Positions 25,648 through 34,495 of a stretch of DNA of 64,000 nucleotides are shown piece by piece (within the stretch, counting starts at the first letter, position 1; each line of letters begins with the position of its first letter). A program made the position numbers and the translations under genes. Under the pieces are notes generated by a model, which was not told where the DNA came from, made no database searches, and saw only the letters and a list, made by a program, of their open reading frames with translations. The stretch is from Amycolatopsis anabasis (lineage in GTDB: Bacteria; Actinomycetota; Actinomycetes; Mycobacteriales; Pseudonocardiaceae): positions 326,676 through 390,675 of the forward strand of contig NZ_VTHK01000003.1 of assembly GCF_009765355.1 (NCBI RefSeq). The letters are read 5' to 3'.

Positions 25648-26812
25648 ACGGCCGCTGGTGGTCATCGCCTCCGGCGTGAACTGGGACGGGGTCAAGGGCT
25701 CCGAGCGCCAGCTCGCCGAGGCGGTGACCCGGTACGCGGACGTGCTGTGGGTGGATCCGCCGGTGTCCCCGCTGACCCCGCGGCGTTTCCGCGGGATCGG
25801 CGGCCGCGGCCGCCACTGGTGGCCCCGGCTGCGGCCGATGTCCGCCGAACTGCGGCGGCTGACGCCGATCGGCCCGCCCGGCTGGACCCGGCCGGGCATC
25901 CGGTCGGTGACCTGGCCGCTGGTGCGGGCCCAGATCCGCTGGGCGCTGTACCAGGGCGCCCGCAGACCGGCCGCGTTCGTCGCCTGCTCCCAGCACGCGT
26001 TGCTCGGGTACTGGGGCGACGAGGTCGTGGACGTGCTCTACGGGACCGACGACTGGGTGGCCGGGGCGGAACTGATGCGCCAGGACCCGCGCCGGGTCGC
26101 CCGCCAGGAACGGGCCGCGCTGGCCCGGGCGGACCTCGTGCTGGCGGTCGGGCCCGAACTGGCCCGGCGCTGGCGCGACCTGGGCGCCGATCCGCGCGAG
26201 TTCCCCAACGGCTGCGATCCCGGCGCGTACCGGAACGTCCGCAGCGTCGAGCCCGCCCCGCTGCCCGACCTGGGCGGGCCGGTGGCCGGACTGGTCGGGC
26301 AGCTGACCGACCGGATCGAGATCGGCCTGCTCGAGGCGGTCGCCGACGCGGGGATCGGGCTGCTGCTGGTCGGCCCGCACGAACCGGGGTGGGAACCGGA
26401 ACGCGTCGCGAACCTGCTGGCGCGGCCGAACGTGCACCACACCGGGCCGGTGCCGTTCGAGGAGCTGCCGCGCTGGATGGCACGGATGGACGTGGGCCTG
26501 ACACCGTACGCGGACACCGCGTTCAACCGGGCGTCCTTTCCGTTGAAGACGCTGGAATACCTGGCCGCCGGGCTGCCCGTGGTGAGCACCGCGCTGCCCG
26601 CGAGCAGGCGGCTGCGCGCGGAGACCGAAGAGGTGGCGCTCGCGGCGGACGCGCCCGCGTTCGCCCGCGCGGTCCGGGAGGCGGCCGGGCGGGTGGGTGA
26701 ACCCGAAAATGTTACGCAACGTTTGGCGGTGGCCCAGCGACATTCCTGGCAAGCGCGAGCCGCGGAGTTCGCCGAACTCGCCGGTTTGCCCGGAAGTGGC
26801 AGCATTTTCTGA
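25640..26812 (+). CDS. Glycosyltransferase (GT-B, GT4-like)
   Basis: About 390 residues. The N-terminal half has an acceptor-type Rossmann region with GTDDWVAGAEL; the C-terminal half has the donor-site pattern PLKTLEYLAAGLPVVSTALP (E-x7-E-like) near residues 300-320. The best start is a GTG at 25640, eight bases inside the end of the preceding gene; ATG 25628 is an alternative. No membrane segment. Translational coupling to the giant secreted protein ties the two products. Sugar donor unknown. Confidence 0.85.
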   Translation: MGKRPLVVIASGVNWDGVKGSERQLAEAVTRYADVLWVDPPVSPLTPRRFRGIGGRGRHWWPRLRPMSAELRRLTPIGPPGWTRPGIRSVTWPLVRAQIRWALYQGARRPAAFVACSQHALLGYWGDEVVDVLYGTDDWVAGAELMRQDPRRVARQERAALARADLVLAVGPELARRWRDLGADPREFPNGCDPGAYRNVRSVEPAPLPDLGGPVAGLVGQLTDRIEIGLLEAVADAGIGLLLVGPHEPGWEPERVANLLARPNVHHTGPVPFEELPRWMARMDVGLTPYADTAFNRASFPLKTLEYLAAGLPVVSTALPASRRLRAETEEVALAADAPAFARAVREAAGRVGEPENVTQRLAVAQRHSWQARAAEFAELAGLPGSGSIF

Positions 26813-26844
26813 TTGTCGGGATGTTTACTTACTAGGAGCCAATC

Positions 26845-27978
26845 GTGATTCCCGTGATGCGACCGGTGCTGGGCGAAGAGGAGGCACTGGCCGTCGCCGA
26901 GGTGGTGCGGTCGGGCTGGGTCGCGCAGGGCCCGCGCGTGGCCGAGTTCGAGGCGGCGTTCGCCGAGCGGGTCGGCGCGGGGCACGGGGTCGCGGTGTCC
27001 TCCTGCACCACCGCGCTGCACCTGAGCCTGTACGCGCTCGGCGTGGGCCGGGGCGACGAGGTGGTGGTGCCGTCCTTCTCGTTCATCGCGACGGCGAACG
27101 CGGTCCGGTACTGCGGCGCGACCCCGGTCTTCGCGGATGTCGACGAGACCACCGGCAACCTGACCGCGGAAACCGTCGGCCGGGTCCTCACCGGGCGGAC
27201 CAAGGCGGTCCTGCTCGTGCACCAGGGCGGGGTGCCCGCCGACGTGGACGCGATCCGCGACCGCTGCGGCGCGGTGCCGGTGCTGGAGGACGCGGCGTGC
27301 GCGGCGGGGTCGACCTACCGGGGCCGCCCGGTGGGCGCGGGCGCGCTGCTCGCGTCCTGGTCGTTCCACCCGCGCAAGCTGCTCACCACCGGCGAGGGCG
27401 GCATGATCACCACCGACCACGGCGAACTCGCGGCCCGGTTGCGGCGCCTGCGCGAGCACGGGATGAACGTGTCCGCGGCGGAGCGGCACGCCGCCGGGGG
27501 CGCGATCGTCGAGGCGTACACCGAGACCGGGTTCAACTTCCGGATGACCGACATCCAGGCGGCGATGGGCCTGGTGCAGCTCGGCCGGCTGGACGGGATC
27601 ATCGCGCGGCGGCGGGAACTGGCCGCGCGCTACCACCGGCTGCTGTCCGATGTGGACGATGTGGCGCCGGTCCGGGATCCGGCGCACGGCACGACGAACT
27701 ACCAGTCGTTCTGGGTGCTGCTGAGCGACCGGGTGGGGGTGCACCGCAACACCGTGCTCGCCGAACTGGCCGCGGCCGGGGTTTCCGCGCGGCGCGGGAT
27801 CATGGCCGCGCATACCGAACCCGCCTATGCCGGGCATCCGCACACCGAACTGCCCGCGACCGAACTGCTGACCGAACGCTCCCTGATCCTGCCGCTGCAC
27901 CACGAGATGACCGCCGCGGACCAGGAAACCGTGGTGCGCGCGCTGACTGACGCGATCGCCGTGGAAGCCGTGGCATGA
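26845..27978 (+). CDS. DegT/DnrJ/EryC1/StrS-family PLP aminotransferase
   Basis: 377 residues from GTG 26845 with AGGAGCC seven bases upstream. The PLP-binding lysine is Lys178 in SFHPRKLLTTGEGG; the aspartate for the PLP ring is in LEDAAC near 148-152. These enzymes transaminate keto-sugars bound to nucleotides. It is followed with a four-base overlap by a NeuD/PglD-type acyltransferase, the pairing seen for 4-amino-4,6-dideoxy sugars such as bacillosamine. Second of two DegT enzymes in the operon besides the one at 29867. Confidence 0.92.
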   Translation: MIPVMRPVLGEEEALAVAEVVRSGWVAQGPRVAEFEAAFAERVGAGHGVAVSSCTTALHLSLYALGVGRGDEVVVPSFSFIATANAVRYCGATPVFADVDETTGNLTAETVGRVLTGRTKAVLLVHQGGVPADVDAIRDRCGAVPVLEDAACAAGSTYRGRPVGAGALLASWSFHPRKLLTTGEGGMITTDHGELAARLRRLREHGMNVSAAERHAAGGAIVEAYTETGFNFRMTDIQAAMGLVQLGRLDGIIARRRELAARYHRLLSDVDDVAPVRDPAHGTTNYQSFWVLLSDRVGVHRNTVLAELAAAGVSARRGIMAAHTEPAYAGHPHTELPATELLTERSLILPLHHEMTAADQETVVRALTDAIAVEAVA

Positions 27979-28613
27979 GCCCACGACCGCTCTTGCTGCT
28001 CGGCGCGGGCGGCCTGGCCCGGGAAGCCCTGGCCACCGCGCGCACGATGCCCGGGGACTGGGCGCCGATCGGCGCGCTCGACGACGACCCCACCCAGCAC
28101 GGCCGCGAGATCGACGGCATTCCCGTGCTCGGCGGGAGCGAACTCGTGCACGACCACCCCGAAGCCGCGGTGCTGGCCTGCATGGCCGGGGTGCGGCGGC
28201 CCGGCAGCCGGGCGCGGCTCGTCGCGCGGCTGGACCTGCCGGTGGAGCGCTGGGCGACCCTGGTGCACCCGGCGGCCTCGGTGGCGGCGGGCACCGAGAT
28301 CGGGCCGGGCACGCTGCTGCTCGCCGGGGTGGTGGTCACCGCGCCGCAACGGATCGGGGCGCATGTGGTGGCCATGCCGCACGTCCTGCTCACCCACGAC
28401 GATCAGGTCGACGACTTCGTCACCCTCGCCGGGCGGGCCACCCTGGCCGGGAGTGTCCACATCGGACAGAGTGCCTACCTCGGGCAGGGCGCGCTCGTCC
28501 GGGAGAACCTGAAGATCGGCGAATTCGCGGTGATCGGGATGGGGGCGGTCGTGCTGCGGGACGTACCGGCGGGCGAGATCTGGGTCGGCTCCCCCGCGCG
28601 GAGGCTGGCATGA
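27975..28613 (+). CDS. NeuD/PglD-family sugar O/N-acyltransferase
   Basis: 212 residues. N-terminal Rossmann-like part with LLLLGAGGLAREAL, then a left-handed beta-helix of hexapeptide repeats from about residue 95 (IGPGTLLLAGVVVTAPQRIG), with the catalytic-type His in LLTHDDQVDDF. PglD-like enzymes acetylate the amine installed by the partner aminotransferase using acetyl-CoA. It overlaps both neighbours by four bases, so it is tightly coupled in translation. Confidence 0.88.
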   Translation: MSPRPLLLLGAGGLAREALATARTMPGDWAPIGALDDDPTQHGREIDGIPVLGGSELVHDHPEAAVLACMAGVRRPGSRARLVARLDLPVERWATLVHPAASVAAGTEIGPGTLLLAGVVVTAPQRIGAHVVAMPHVLLTHDDQVDDFVTLAGRATLAGSVHIGQSAYLGQGALVRENLKIGEFAVIGMGAVVLRDVPAGEIWVGSPARRLA

Positions 28614-29863
28614 GACTCCTGGTTTACCCGCACGCGATGGAGATCGGCGGCTCGCAGCTGAACGCGGTGCAGCTCGCCGGGGTGATGGCCGCACGCGGGC
28701 ACCGGGTGCTGGTGGTCTCCGAACCGGGTCCGCTCGTGGACCGCGTGCGCGAACTCGGGCTCGAGCACGTCGAGATCCCGCTCGACCGCAGGCGCCCCTC
28801 CCCCGAGGTGCTGCGCACGCTGGCGCGGCTGGTCCGGGAACGCCGGATCGATCTCGTGCACGGCTACGAATGGCCGCCGGTCGTCGAGGCGCTGTTCGGC
28901 CCCGGACTGCTGGGCGCGGTTCCGGTGCTGGGCACGGTGATGTCGATGTCGGTGGTGCCGTTCTTCCCGCGCACGGTCCCGCTGATCGTGGGCACCGAGC
29001 GGATCCGCGAGGCCGCGGTCGCGGCCGGGCACCGCCGGGTCACGCTGCTCGAACCGTGGGTGGACACCGAATCCGACTCGCCGGTCGTCGACGGCCGGGG
29101 TTTCCGCGCCGCGCACGGGATCGCGCCGGACGAGATCGTGATCGCGATGGTGTGCCGCCTGGTGCCCGAGTTGAAACGGGAGGGCCTGCTCGCCGCGTGC
29201 GACGCGGTGGGCGAACTGGCCGCGTCCGGGCGGCGGGTGCGGCTGGCGATCGTCGGCGACGGCCGGTGCCGCGCGGAGATCGCCGAGCGGGCCGCGAAGG
29301 CGAACGCCCAGGCCGGGCGGGAAGCCGTGCTGCTGACCGGGGAGATCGCCGATCCCCGGCCCGCCTACGCGGCGGCGGACATCCTGGTGGGGATGGGCGG
29401 TTCCGCGTTGCGGGGCATGGCCTTCGGCGCGCCGCTGGTGGTCGTCGGGGAGGACGGGTTCAGCGAAACGCTGACCCGGGAGAGCACGCCGTTGTTCCTG
29501 CGGCAGGGCTGGTACGGGCTCGGGCCGGGCACGCTCGGCTCCGGCGCGCCCGCGTTGCGCCGCGCCCTGGAACGGCTCGCCGATTCCCCCGGCCTGCGGC
29601 GGGAACTGGGCGGGTACGCCCGGAAGCTGGTGACCGACCGGTTCAGCCTGGCGCGCGCCGCGGACGTACAGGAACACGAGTACCTGCGCGCACTGTCCGA
29701 CCGGGTCGGCGAAGCCGCGCTGCTCGCCGACATCGCACGCAGCGGCGCCGGGATCGTCGGCAGCACGCTGGCCCGCAAGTACCGGCGGTGGCGCGGCGGC
29801 GCCGTCGCGACCGATGACGCCAATGCCCGTCCGCTCGCCGGACCGGCGCGGAGAGAGGGGTGA
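28610..29863 (+). CDS. Glycosyltransferase, GT4-like
   Basis: 417 residues. N-terminal EIGGSQLNAVQLAGVMAARGH is the standard GT4 acceptor-domain opening. The donor domain carries VCRLVPELKREGLLAA and a GMAFGAPLVVVGEDGF region in place of the usual E-x7-E, with Gly/Met where the first Glu is expected. This may reflect an altered donor site. ATG overlaps the upstream stop. Confidence 0.85.
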   Translation: MRLLVYPHAMEIGGSQLNAVQLAGVMAARGHRVLVVSEPGPLVDRVRELGLEHVEIPLDRRRPSPEVLRTLARLVRERRIDLVHGYEWPPVVEALFGPGLLGAVPVLGTVMSMSVVPFFPRTVPLIVGTERIREAAVAAGHRRVTLLEPWVDTESDSPVVDGRGFRAAHGIAPDEIVIAMVCRLVPELKREGLLAACDAVGELAASGRRVRLAIVGDGRCRAEIAERAAKANAQAGREAVLLTGEIADPRPAYAAADILVGMGGSALRGMAFGAPLVVVGEDGFSETLTRESTPLFLRQGWYGLGPGTLGSGAPALRRALERLADSPGLRRELGGYARKLVTDRFSLARAADVQEHEYLRALSDRVGEAALLADIARSGAGIVGSTLARKYRRWRGGAVATDDANARPLAGPARREG

Positions 29864-29866
29864 GGA

Positions 29867-30955
29867 ATGCCGGGAATTCCACTGGTGGACCTGGCCGCGC
29901 AGCACGACCAGGTGGCCGACGAGGTCGCGGCGGGCTGGGCGGAGGTGCTCAAGGCGACCGCGTTCGTCGGCGGGCCGCAGGTGGCCGCGTTCGAAGCGGA
30001 GTTCGCCGAGTTCTGCGGGGTCGGGCACTGCGTCGGCGTCGCCAACGGCACCGACGCGCTGGAACTCGCGCTGCGCGCGCTCGGCGTCGGCCCCCGGGAC
30101 GAATGCGTACTGCCCGCGAACACGTTCATCGCCACGGCCGAAGCGGTGGCGCGCGCCGGGGCGCGGGTCGTGCTCGCCGACTGCGACGCGGAAACCGGCC
30201 TGATCGACGTCGACGCCGTGCACGCGGTCACCGGCCCGCGGACCCGGGCGATCGTGCCGGTGCACCTGTACGGGCAGACCGCGCCGGTCGAGGCGCTGCC
30301 CGCGGGCGTGCCGATCCTCGAGGACGCCGCGCAGGCGCAGGGCGCCCGGCGGGACGGGGTGGCCGCGGGCGGGCTGGGCACGATCGCGGCGACCAGTTTC
30401 TACCCGGGCAAGAACCTCGGCGCGTACGGGGACGCCGGCGCCGTGGTCACCCGGAACCGGGAGCTGGCGGGGAAGGTGCGGCTGCTCCGGGAGCACGGGT
30501 CGCCGCGGAAGTACGAGCACACCGAACTCGGGTTCAACAGCAGGCTGGACACCCTGCAGGCGGTGGTGCTGTCCGCGAAACTGCGGCGGCTGGCGGACTG
30601 GAACGCGGCCCGGCGGGTCGCGGCGGCCCGGTACGACGCGTTGCTGAGCGGGCTGCCCGGGGTGCGAAGACCGGTCGTGCTGCCGGGCAACGAACCGGTG
30701 TGGCACCTGTACGTGGTGCGGGTCGACGAGCGGGACCGGGTGCTGGAGCAGTTGCGGGCCGAGGGAATCGGGGCGGGGATCCACTACCCCACCCCGGTCC
30801 ACCTCACCGGGGCGTTCGCGCACCTCGGCTACCCGCGCGGCGCCTTTCCCCTCGCGGAGAAGATGGCGGACGAGATCCTGTCGCTGCCGTTGTTCCCGGA
30901 AATCACCGCCGCGCAACAGGAACGCGTGGTGGACGTACTCGCGGAGGCGATCTGA
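29867..30955 (+). CDS. DegT/DnrJ/EryC1/StrS-family PLP aminotransferase (WbpE/WlbC-like)
   Basis: 362 residues. PLP lysine is Lys182 in TSFYPGKNLGAYGDAG, the form found in WbpE/WlbC-type enzymes that aminate the C3 keto group of UDP-N-acetylhexosaminuronates. LEDAAQAQGA near 151-160 holds the PLP aspartate. The gene directly downstream encodes a WbpD-like N-acetyltransferase and the first gene of the operon is WbpB-like, which supports a 2,3-diamino sugar route. Specificity is inferred from these neighbours. Confidence 0.9.
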   Translation: MPGIPLVDLAAQHDQVADEVAAGWAEVLKATAFVGGPQVAAFEAEFAEFCGVGHCVGVANGTDALELALRALGVGPRDECVLPANTFIATAEAVARAGARVVLADCDAETGLIDVDAVHAVTGPRTRAIVPVHLYGQTAPVEALPAGVPILEDAAQAQGARRDGVAAGGLGTIAATSFYPGKNLGAYGDAGAVVTRNRELAGKVRLLREHGSPRKYEHTELGFNSRLDTLQAVVLSAKLRRLADWNAARRVAAARYDALLSGLPGVRRPVVLPGNEPVWHLYVVRVDERDRVLEQLRAEGIGAGIHYPTPVHLTGAFAHLGYPRGAFPLAEKMADEILSLPLFPEITAAQQERVVDVLAEAI

Positions 30956-31527
30956 TGTTGGCGACCGGGGTGCGGGTGCATCCGCGCGGGCTGTGCGAAA
31001 GCGACACCGTCGGCAAGGGCACCCGGGTGTGGGCGTTCGCGCACGTGCTGCCCGGCGCCCGGGTGGGCCAGGACTGCAACATCTGCGACGGGGCGTTCGT
31101 GGAAACCGGGGCGGTGCTCGGCGACCGGGTGACGGTCAAGAACGGGACCCTGGTGTTCACCGGGGTGACCTGCGAGGACGAGGTCTTCCTCGGGCCGAAC
31201 GTGTTGTTCACCAACGATCTCCGGCCGCGTGCGCACATCAGGAAGGGGCCGGACGAGTTCCTGCCCACGGTGGTCCGGCGCGGGGCGTCGCTGGGCGCGG
31301 GAACCGTGGTGGTCTGCGGGATCGAGATCGGCGAATACGCGTTCGCGGGCGCGGGATCCGTGGTGACCCGGTCGGTTCCGGCGCACGCGTTCGTCGCGGG
31401 GAATCCCGCGGTGCGCAAGGGCTGGGTGTGCGCGTGCGGCTACCGCCTCGACGACACCCTGAACTGCGACGACTGCGGAACCGGCTACGAACGCTCCGGC
31501 GACGGCCTGAAGAGACGGGACGCGTAG
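30955..31527 (+). CDS. WbpD-like N-acetyltransferase (left-handed beta-helix)
   Basis: 190 residues; ATG overlaps the preceding stop (TGATG). Hexapeptide repeats run from about 20 to 150 (GTRVWAFAHVLPGARVG, NICDGAFVE, VTVKNG, VFLGPNVLFTNDLRPRA). The TNDLRPRA segment and the run of motifs match UDP-2-acetamido-3-amino-2,3-dideoxyglucuronate N-acetyltransferases. A C-terminal cysteine cluster (WVCACGY...NCDDCG) looks like a small zinc knuckle, as in several homologues. End of the left glycan operon. Confidence 0.88.
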   Translation: MLATGVRVHPRGLCESDTVGKGTRVWAFAHVLPGARVGQDCNICDGAFVETGAVLGDRVTVKNGTLVFTGVTCEDEVFLGPNVLFTNDLRPRAHIRKGPDEFLPTVVRRGASLGAGTVVVCGIEIGEYAFAGAGSVVTRSVPAHAFVAGNPAVRKGWVCACGYRLDDTLNCDDCGTGYERSGDGLKRRDA

Positions 31528-31615
31528 GCGAGTTTCCCTTAGCGGCAAAGGAGTTCCCGCTCCCCGCCGGGTGAGTTCTACTGGCTACACTGGCCGTGGC
31601 GAACGAAAGAAGCGG

Positions 31616-33091
31616 ATGAAAACTCTCCTCGCGGCCGTCCTCACCCTCCTCGCGGTGGCCGGTTTCACCTCGCCCGCGCGGGCGGACTCCGGCCTCGAGC
31701 GGTTCTACCGCCAGCAAGTGCGCTGGACCGGATGCGCCGACCCGGAGCTGGACCGAGCCGGGTTGCGCTGCGCGGAAATCACCGTGCCGCTGGACTACCG
31801 GGCGCCGCGGGGACGCACGATCACGGTGACCATCTCCCGGCTCGCGGCCACCGATCCGGCGCGGCGACGCGGCATCCTGCAGACCAACCCCGGTGGCCCG
31901 GGCGGATTCGGGCTGGACATGCCGATCCGCGTGCGGGCCGCGCTGACCCCCGAGGCGGCCGCGCGGTACGACCTGATCGGGATGGACACGCGGGGGCTCG
32001 GCCGGAGTTCGCCGCTGGACTGCGGTCTGCGGTCGAGTATCTGGCTGCGCTCGGCCGGGCTCGACCGGCGGGGATTCGACGAAACCGCCGCGCTCGCCCG
32101 GGACGAGGCCCGGCGGTGCCGGGAGAAGTACCCGGACTTGTTGCCCCACATCACTTCCCGGAACATCGCGCGCGATCTCGACCTTGTCCGAGGCGCGCTT
32201 CGCGAGCGGAAGACGTCGTTCCTCGGGCAGTCCTACGGGGCCTACCTCGGCGCGGTGTACGCCCAGCTGTTCGGCCGCAATCTTGATCGGCTGGTGCTGG
32301 ACAGCGCACCGGATCCGCGGCGGGTCGGCGTCGGGCTGTTCCGGGACATGGGGCCCGCCAACGAGAAGGCGGTCGACGAGTTCGCGGCCTGGGCGGCTGG
32401 CCGCGATTCCCGGCTGGGGAGCACGCCCGATCAGGTCCGCGGCCTGCTCGAGCGGCTCGTCCGGGACGCGGCGGCGGAACCGCTGCGGATCGGCGGATAC
32501 CGGGTGGACGAACACACGTTGCCGTACGTGTTCTACCTGCACACGACCGACGAGCGGCAGAACGAGCGGCTCGCCGAAACCGTGCGCACGCTGGCCGGCG
32601 CGGCGGCCGGGGAACCGGTGACGCCGTCGCCGGAACTGCTGGACCTGCTCGACTTCCTGGCCCGCCCGGTGCGCGGCGCCGCGCAGAACGCGGCCACGCT
32701 CGCGGTGCTCTGCGGGGATCAGGCGGCCCCGGCGGATCCGGAGTCCTCCTGGCACGCCGTCCAGCACGCCCGGGTGAGCCAGCCGCTGTTCGGCCCGCTG
32801 CTCAACTCGATCATGCCGTGCGCGTACTGGGGTCCCCCGGCCGAACGCGCCACCGAGATCGGCAACCGGGTGCCCGCGCTGCTGCTGCAGGCGACCCGGG
32901 ACACCCGCACCCCCTACGCGGACGGGCTGGCCGCGCACCGCGCGCTAAGGGGTTCGCGGCTGGTCACCGTCGAGGCCCGGACGCACGCGATCTTCGCGAA
33001 CTTTCCGAGCGACTGCGCGAACCGGGCGGTGAACCGGTACCTGGCCGACGGCACCCTGCCCGGCGGCGACCAGCACTGCACCGGGTCGTGA
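31616..33091 (+). CDS. Secreted alpha/beta hydrolase, tripeptidyl aminopeptidase-like
   Basis: 491 residues from the ATG at 31616. Signal peptide ends near ARADS. The oxyanion-hole region is LQTNPGGPGGFG (residues 89-100), the nucleophile elbow GQSYGAY with Ser206, and the C-terminal acid and base are in QATRDTRTPY and THAIF. This is the architecture of Streptomyces Tap-type secreted aminopeptidases with the TAP C-terminal domain. It cleaves N-terminal peptides or related amides outside the cell. The TGA lies inside a GTCGTGAG palindromic repeat. Confidence 0.88.
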   Translation: MKTLLAAVLTLLAVAGFTSPARADSGLERFYRQQVRWTGCADPELDRAGLRCAEITVPLDYRAPRGRTITVTISRLAATDPARRRGILQTNPGGPGGFGLDMPIRVRAALTPEAAARYDLIGMDTRGLGRSSPLDCGLRSSIWLRSAGLDRRGFDETAALARDEARRCREKYPDLLPHITSRNIARDLDLVRGALRERKTSFLGQSYGAYLGAVYAQLFGRNLDRLVLDSAPDPRRVGVGLFRDMGPANEKAVDEFAAWAAGRDSRLGSTPDQVRGLLERLVRDAAAEPLRIGGYRVDEHTLPYVFYLHTTDERQNERLAETVRTLAGAAAGEPVTPSPELLDLLDFLARPVRGAAQNAATLAVLCGDQAAPADPESSWHAVQHARVSQPLFGPLLNSIMPCAYWGPPAERATEIGNRVPALLLQATRDTRTPYADGLAAHRALRGSRLVTVEARTHAIFANFPSDCANRAVNRYLADGTLPGGDQHCTGS

Positions 33092-33114
33092 GTGTTCCGG
33101 CCGGTTAGAACCGG
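33085..33114. repeat. GTCGTGAG palindromic repeat, copy A (left arm and core only)
   Basis: Thirty bases identical at 29 positions to the left part of copy B (33431-33460). It includes GTCGTGAGTG, which contains the stop codon of the peptidase gene, and the inner palindrome CCGGTTAGAACCGG. The right arm is missing. Confidence 0.8.
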
Positions 33115-33477
33115 ACTCTCATTTGGTCACCTACTTGTGACCTGGCGTTTCCGTTCGACGAGCCGCACTTGGCCGACAAAGTGCGACACCGCGCGGGTGG
33201 TGGTGCTCGGAGGTACCCAATGCGGCGTTCGGTACCTGCAACGCCCCGAAAGCCACATTGGTGTCCTCCGGGTACCCCATTTCGGTAGGTGCCCCGGGCA
33301 CCCCCACGAGCGCGGCCTCGTTGCGGTCCCTCTTGGCCGACACAGTGCGACGAGCATCCGGGTGGCAGTCAGGCGGCGCCTGCACGCCCAGGCCGGTCAC
33401 CGTCTCGTGTAGGGGAACCAAGTACTGGGGGTCGTGAGCGTTCCGGCCGGTTAGAACCGGCCGCACCACTCACGACC
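33092..33477. other. 386-bp gene-free mosaic of repeats
   Basis: No convincing gene. It is bounded by two direct copies of the GTCGTGAG element. Inside are a perfect inverted repeat GGTCAC/GTGACC at 33125-33142; a 20-bp direct repeat with one mismatch at 33168-33187 and 33332-33351 (core TTGGCCGACA); and pieces resembling the 30-bp repeat at 48289 (CCCAATGCGGCGTTCGG near 33218 and CCGAAAGCCACATTGG near 33247). Confidence 0.7.
33431..33476. repeat. GTCGTGAG palindromic repeat, copy B (complete, 46 bp)
   Basis: Nested inverted repeat: outer arms GTCGTGAGCG and CCACTCACGAC-like (one mismatch), inner palindrome CCGGTTAGAACCGG. It ends one base before the stop codon of the minus-strand methyltransferase at 33478. 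Probable terminator. Confidence 0.85.
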
Positions 33478-34326
33478 TCAGGGTTTGCGGCCTACGCCGA
33501 ACAGGATGCGGGAGCGGCTCGGCGGGCCCTCCCATTCCGGTTCGTCCTCGGGGTCCGGGTGCCATTCCGGGGCGTAGACGATCCCGGGCGCGACGATCTC
33601 CAAGCCGCCGAAGAACTCGGTGAACTCGTCCCGGGTGCGCGTCTGCCCCGGATTCGTGGTGCGCTCGTACGCGTCCACCAGGCGCCGCTGATTCGCGGCC
33701 TCTTCCGGGGTGGCGATGCCGGTGTCGGTGAAATGACTCATCACCAGCAGCGAACCGGACGGGAGCGCGCGGCGGTAGAACCCGACCAGATCGCAGGGAT
33801 CGCGGTCGTCCTTGATGAAGTGCAGCACCGCCACCAGCAGCAGGCAGATCGGCTGCTGTTTGATCACCCGGGTCGCCAGGACCCGTTCCCACAGCTTGTC
33901 CCGGTCCAGGATGTCGCCGTAGAGGGCGCGGTGCCGGCCGCTGTCCGCCCGCGCGTCGAGCAGGATCTCGGCGTGCGCCGCGGCGATCGGTTCGTTGTCG
34001 ACGTACACCACGCGGGCGGCGCCGGGCGTGTGCTCGTCGGCCACCTCGTGCACGTGCCCGGCCGTGGGCAGGCCGCAGCCCAGATCGACGAACTGCCGGA
34101 TGCCCTGGTCCATCGCGTACCGCACGGCCCGCCGCAGCGCCTTGCGGTTCTCCTGGGCGTAGATCCGGACGTCCGCGGTGATCGGTTCGAGCACGTTCCG
34201 GCTGTACTCGCGGTCGACCGCGTAGTTGTTGGAACCCCCGAGCCAGTAGTCGTAGAGCCGGGCGGCGGACGGCTTGTCGAGACTCCCCGCGACCGCGGCG
34301 GGCAGCACCGGCTCGGCATTCCTCAT
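33478..34326 (-). CDS. SAM-dependent methyltransferase, Methyltransf_19 (DUF574) family
   Basis: 282 residues. The opening KPSAARLYDYWLGGSNNYAVDRE is the signature of this actinobacteria-specific family. The SAM-binding motif is FVDLGCGLPTAGHVHE near residues 79-94, followed by VVYVDNEPIA. Members are abundant in actinomycetes and mostly of unknown target. It stands alone between the repeat mosaic and two hairpins. Confidence 0.9.
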   Translation of the reverse strand: MRNAEPVLPAAVAGSLDKPSAARLYDYWLGGSNNYAVDREYSRNVLEPITADVRIYAQENRKALRRAVRYAMDQGIRQFVDLGCGLPTAGHVHEVADEHTPGAARVVYVDNEPIAAAHAEILLDARADSGRHRALYGDILDRDKLWERVLATRVIKQQPICLLLVAVLHFIKDDRDPCDLVGFYRRALPSGSLLVMSHFTDTGIATPEEAANQRRLVDAYERTTNPGQTRTRDEFTEFFGGLEIVAPGIVYAPEWHPDPEDEPEWEGPPSRSRILFGVGRKP

Positions 34327-34396
34327 ATTTCCGGCATCCTGCTCACCGCCGGAAGTGATCGCAAGGGGACGGCCCGGTACTGGGAACTACCCCAGT

Positions 34397-34481
34397 CTTC
34401 GCGCCCGGGCACTCCACTGTGGAGTCCGGGCGCGAAGAGACGGAAGCGGGACGGCCGCCGCCACGCCTCCGTCCCGCTTCC
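34397..34481. terminator. Two consecutive strong hairpins
   Basis: First hairpin 34397-34437: CTTCGCGCCCGG pairs with CCGGGCGCGAAG, and inner arms ACTCCA/TGGAGT extend it. Second hairpin 34442-34481: perfect 13-bp stem GGAAGCGGGACGG. They lie just after the chitosanase stop (minus strand), so they are its terminators and insulate the methyltransferase. Confidence 0.75.
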
Positions 34482-34495
34482 TGCCCGTGGGTTGG

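Noticed and set aside
20209..25899. Very long minus-strand open frame (nearly 1900 codons) opposite the epimerase and DMFase-like genes
   Set aside because: It is a GC-rich antisense artefact: composition is dominated by Arg, Gly, Val and His with no domain pattern, while the plus-strand genes show clear families.
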